Shown here piece by piece: positions 33,731 through 33,850 of a stretch of 33,850 bases of DNA. A program made the position numbers and the translations under genes. This DNA is from Pseudomonas sp. GM49 (lineage in GTDB: Bacteria; Pseudomonadota; Gammaproteobacteria; Pseudomonadales; Pseudomonadaceae): NCBI RefSeq assembly GCF_000282355.1, contig NZ_AKJL01000327.1, positions 1 through 33,850 on the forward strand, written 5' to 3'. Under the pieces are notes generated by a model. That model saw only the letters and a list, made by a program, of their open reading frames with translations. It ran no database searches and was not told where the DNA came from. The number at the start of each line of letters is the position of its first letter. Position 1 is the first letter of the stretch.

Positions 33731-33754
33731 CCTATAGAACCATTCGACGATGGT
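33731..33754 (-). promoter_or_regulatory. Possible acs promoter with palindromic operator
   Basis: On the minus strand ACCAT-CGTCGA-ATGGT (33754-33739) is immediately followed by TCTATAGG, a possible -10. The palindrome would cover about -20 to -35, a usual position for an activator that replaces a -35 element. The leader to acs would be about 50 nt. I cannot name the regulator from sequence alone. Confidence 0.45.
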
Positions 33755-33814
33755 AGTAACAAGCCCCTACAAAATGTCGTGAAAAACCGCCAAACCCACT
33801 ACCGCCGCGGAACC

Positions 33815-33830
33815 TGTGGGAGCGAGCTTG
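33815..33830. repeat. Truncated REP element
   Basis: TGTGGGAGCGAGCTTG matches the start of the REP arms, but the sequence then changes abruptly to AACTGGCC, losing the second half of the palindrome. It is a REP remnant or a REP cut by another insertion, next to the window edge. Confidence 0.6.
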
Positions 33831-33850
33831 AACTGGCCTAATGATTTTGG

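Overview
This window looks like a chromosomal segment from a fluorescent Pseudomonas (P. fluorescens complex or a close relative). The evidence is the gene content and order: alaS-lysC-csrA-tRNA-Ser, an aru/ast arginine succinyltransferase operon with two AOST subunits, an aot transporter operon next to an AraC-type argR, and an AmrZ homologue. The intergenic REP/REPIN palindromes (TGTAGGAGCGAGCTTGCTCG type) and G+C-rich codon use agree. Species is inferred from these features only.

Layout. (1) 1-2065: N-terminal part of a giant RTX/DUF5801-like adhesin on the minus strand, cut by the window edge, lying just beyond the 3' end of a tRNA-Arg(CCT). (2) 2400-3900: two small membrane or exported proteins, then amrZ with an AlgU-type promoter and a possible AmrZ operator. 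(3) 3944-6427: a REPIN, the Mg2+ transporter MgtE, and a small exported DUF4124-like protein whose stop codon lies in a terminator loop. (4) 6436-11253: two identical tRNA-Arg(ACG) genes with a near-consensus promoter, tRNA-Ser(GCT), csrA/rsmA, lysC and alaS. (5) 11400-13382: low-specificity threonine aldolase, then an FMN riboswitch controlling a stand-alone type II lumazine synthase. (6) 13514-21397: the complete arginine succinyltransferase pathway aruC-F-G-D-B-x-E on the minus strand, interrupted by REPINs. (7) 21706-26730: a 1,674-residue dermonecrotic-toxin-like/LRR protein on the plus strand. (8) 26734-31015: argR and the arginine/ornithine ABC transporter aotJQMP. (9) 31718-33673: acetyl-CoA synthetase.

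How the genes work together. AotJQMP would import arginine/ornithine, ArgR would sense the supply, and AruCFGDBE would degrade arginine to glutamate and succinate. Exact matches to the P. aeruginosa ArgR half-site (TGTCGC-N8-AA) lie before both aruC and aotJ. In each operon the first gene is followed by a terminator-like hairpin, which suggests graded expression. 

The most unusual element is the LRR/toxin-like gene. It sits between argR and aruC, which are neighbours in P. aeruginosa, and runs against both. Its stop is 3 bp from the end of argR, its start faces the ArgR-controlled aru promoter, its start region is overlapped by an 8-bp hairpin, and its C-terminal half is a tandem duplication of an about 300-residue helical+LRR module with no recognisable NEL ubiquitin-ligase domain after it.
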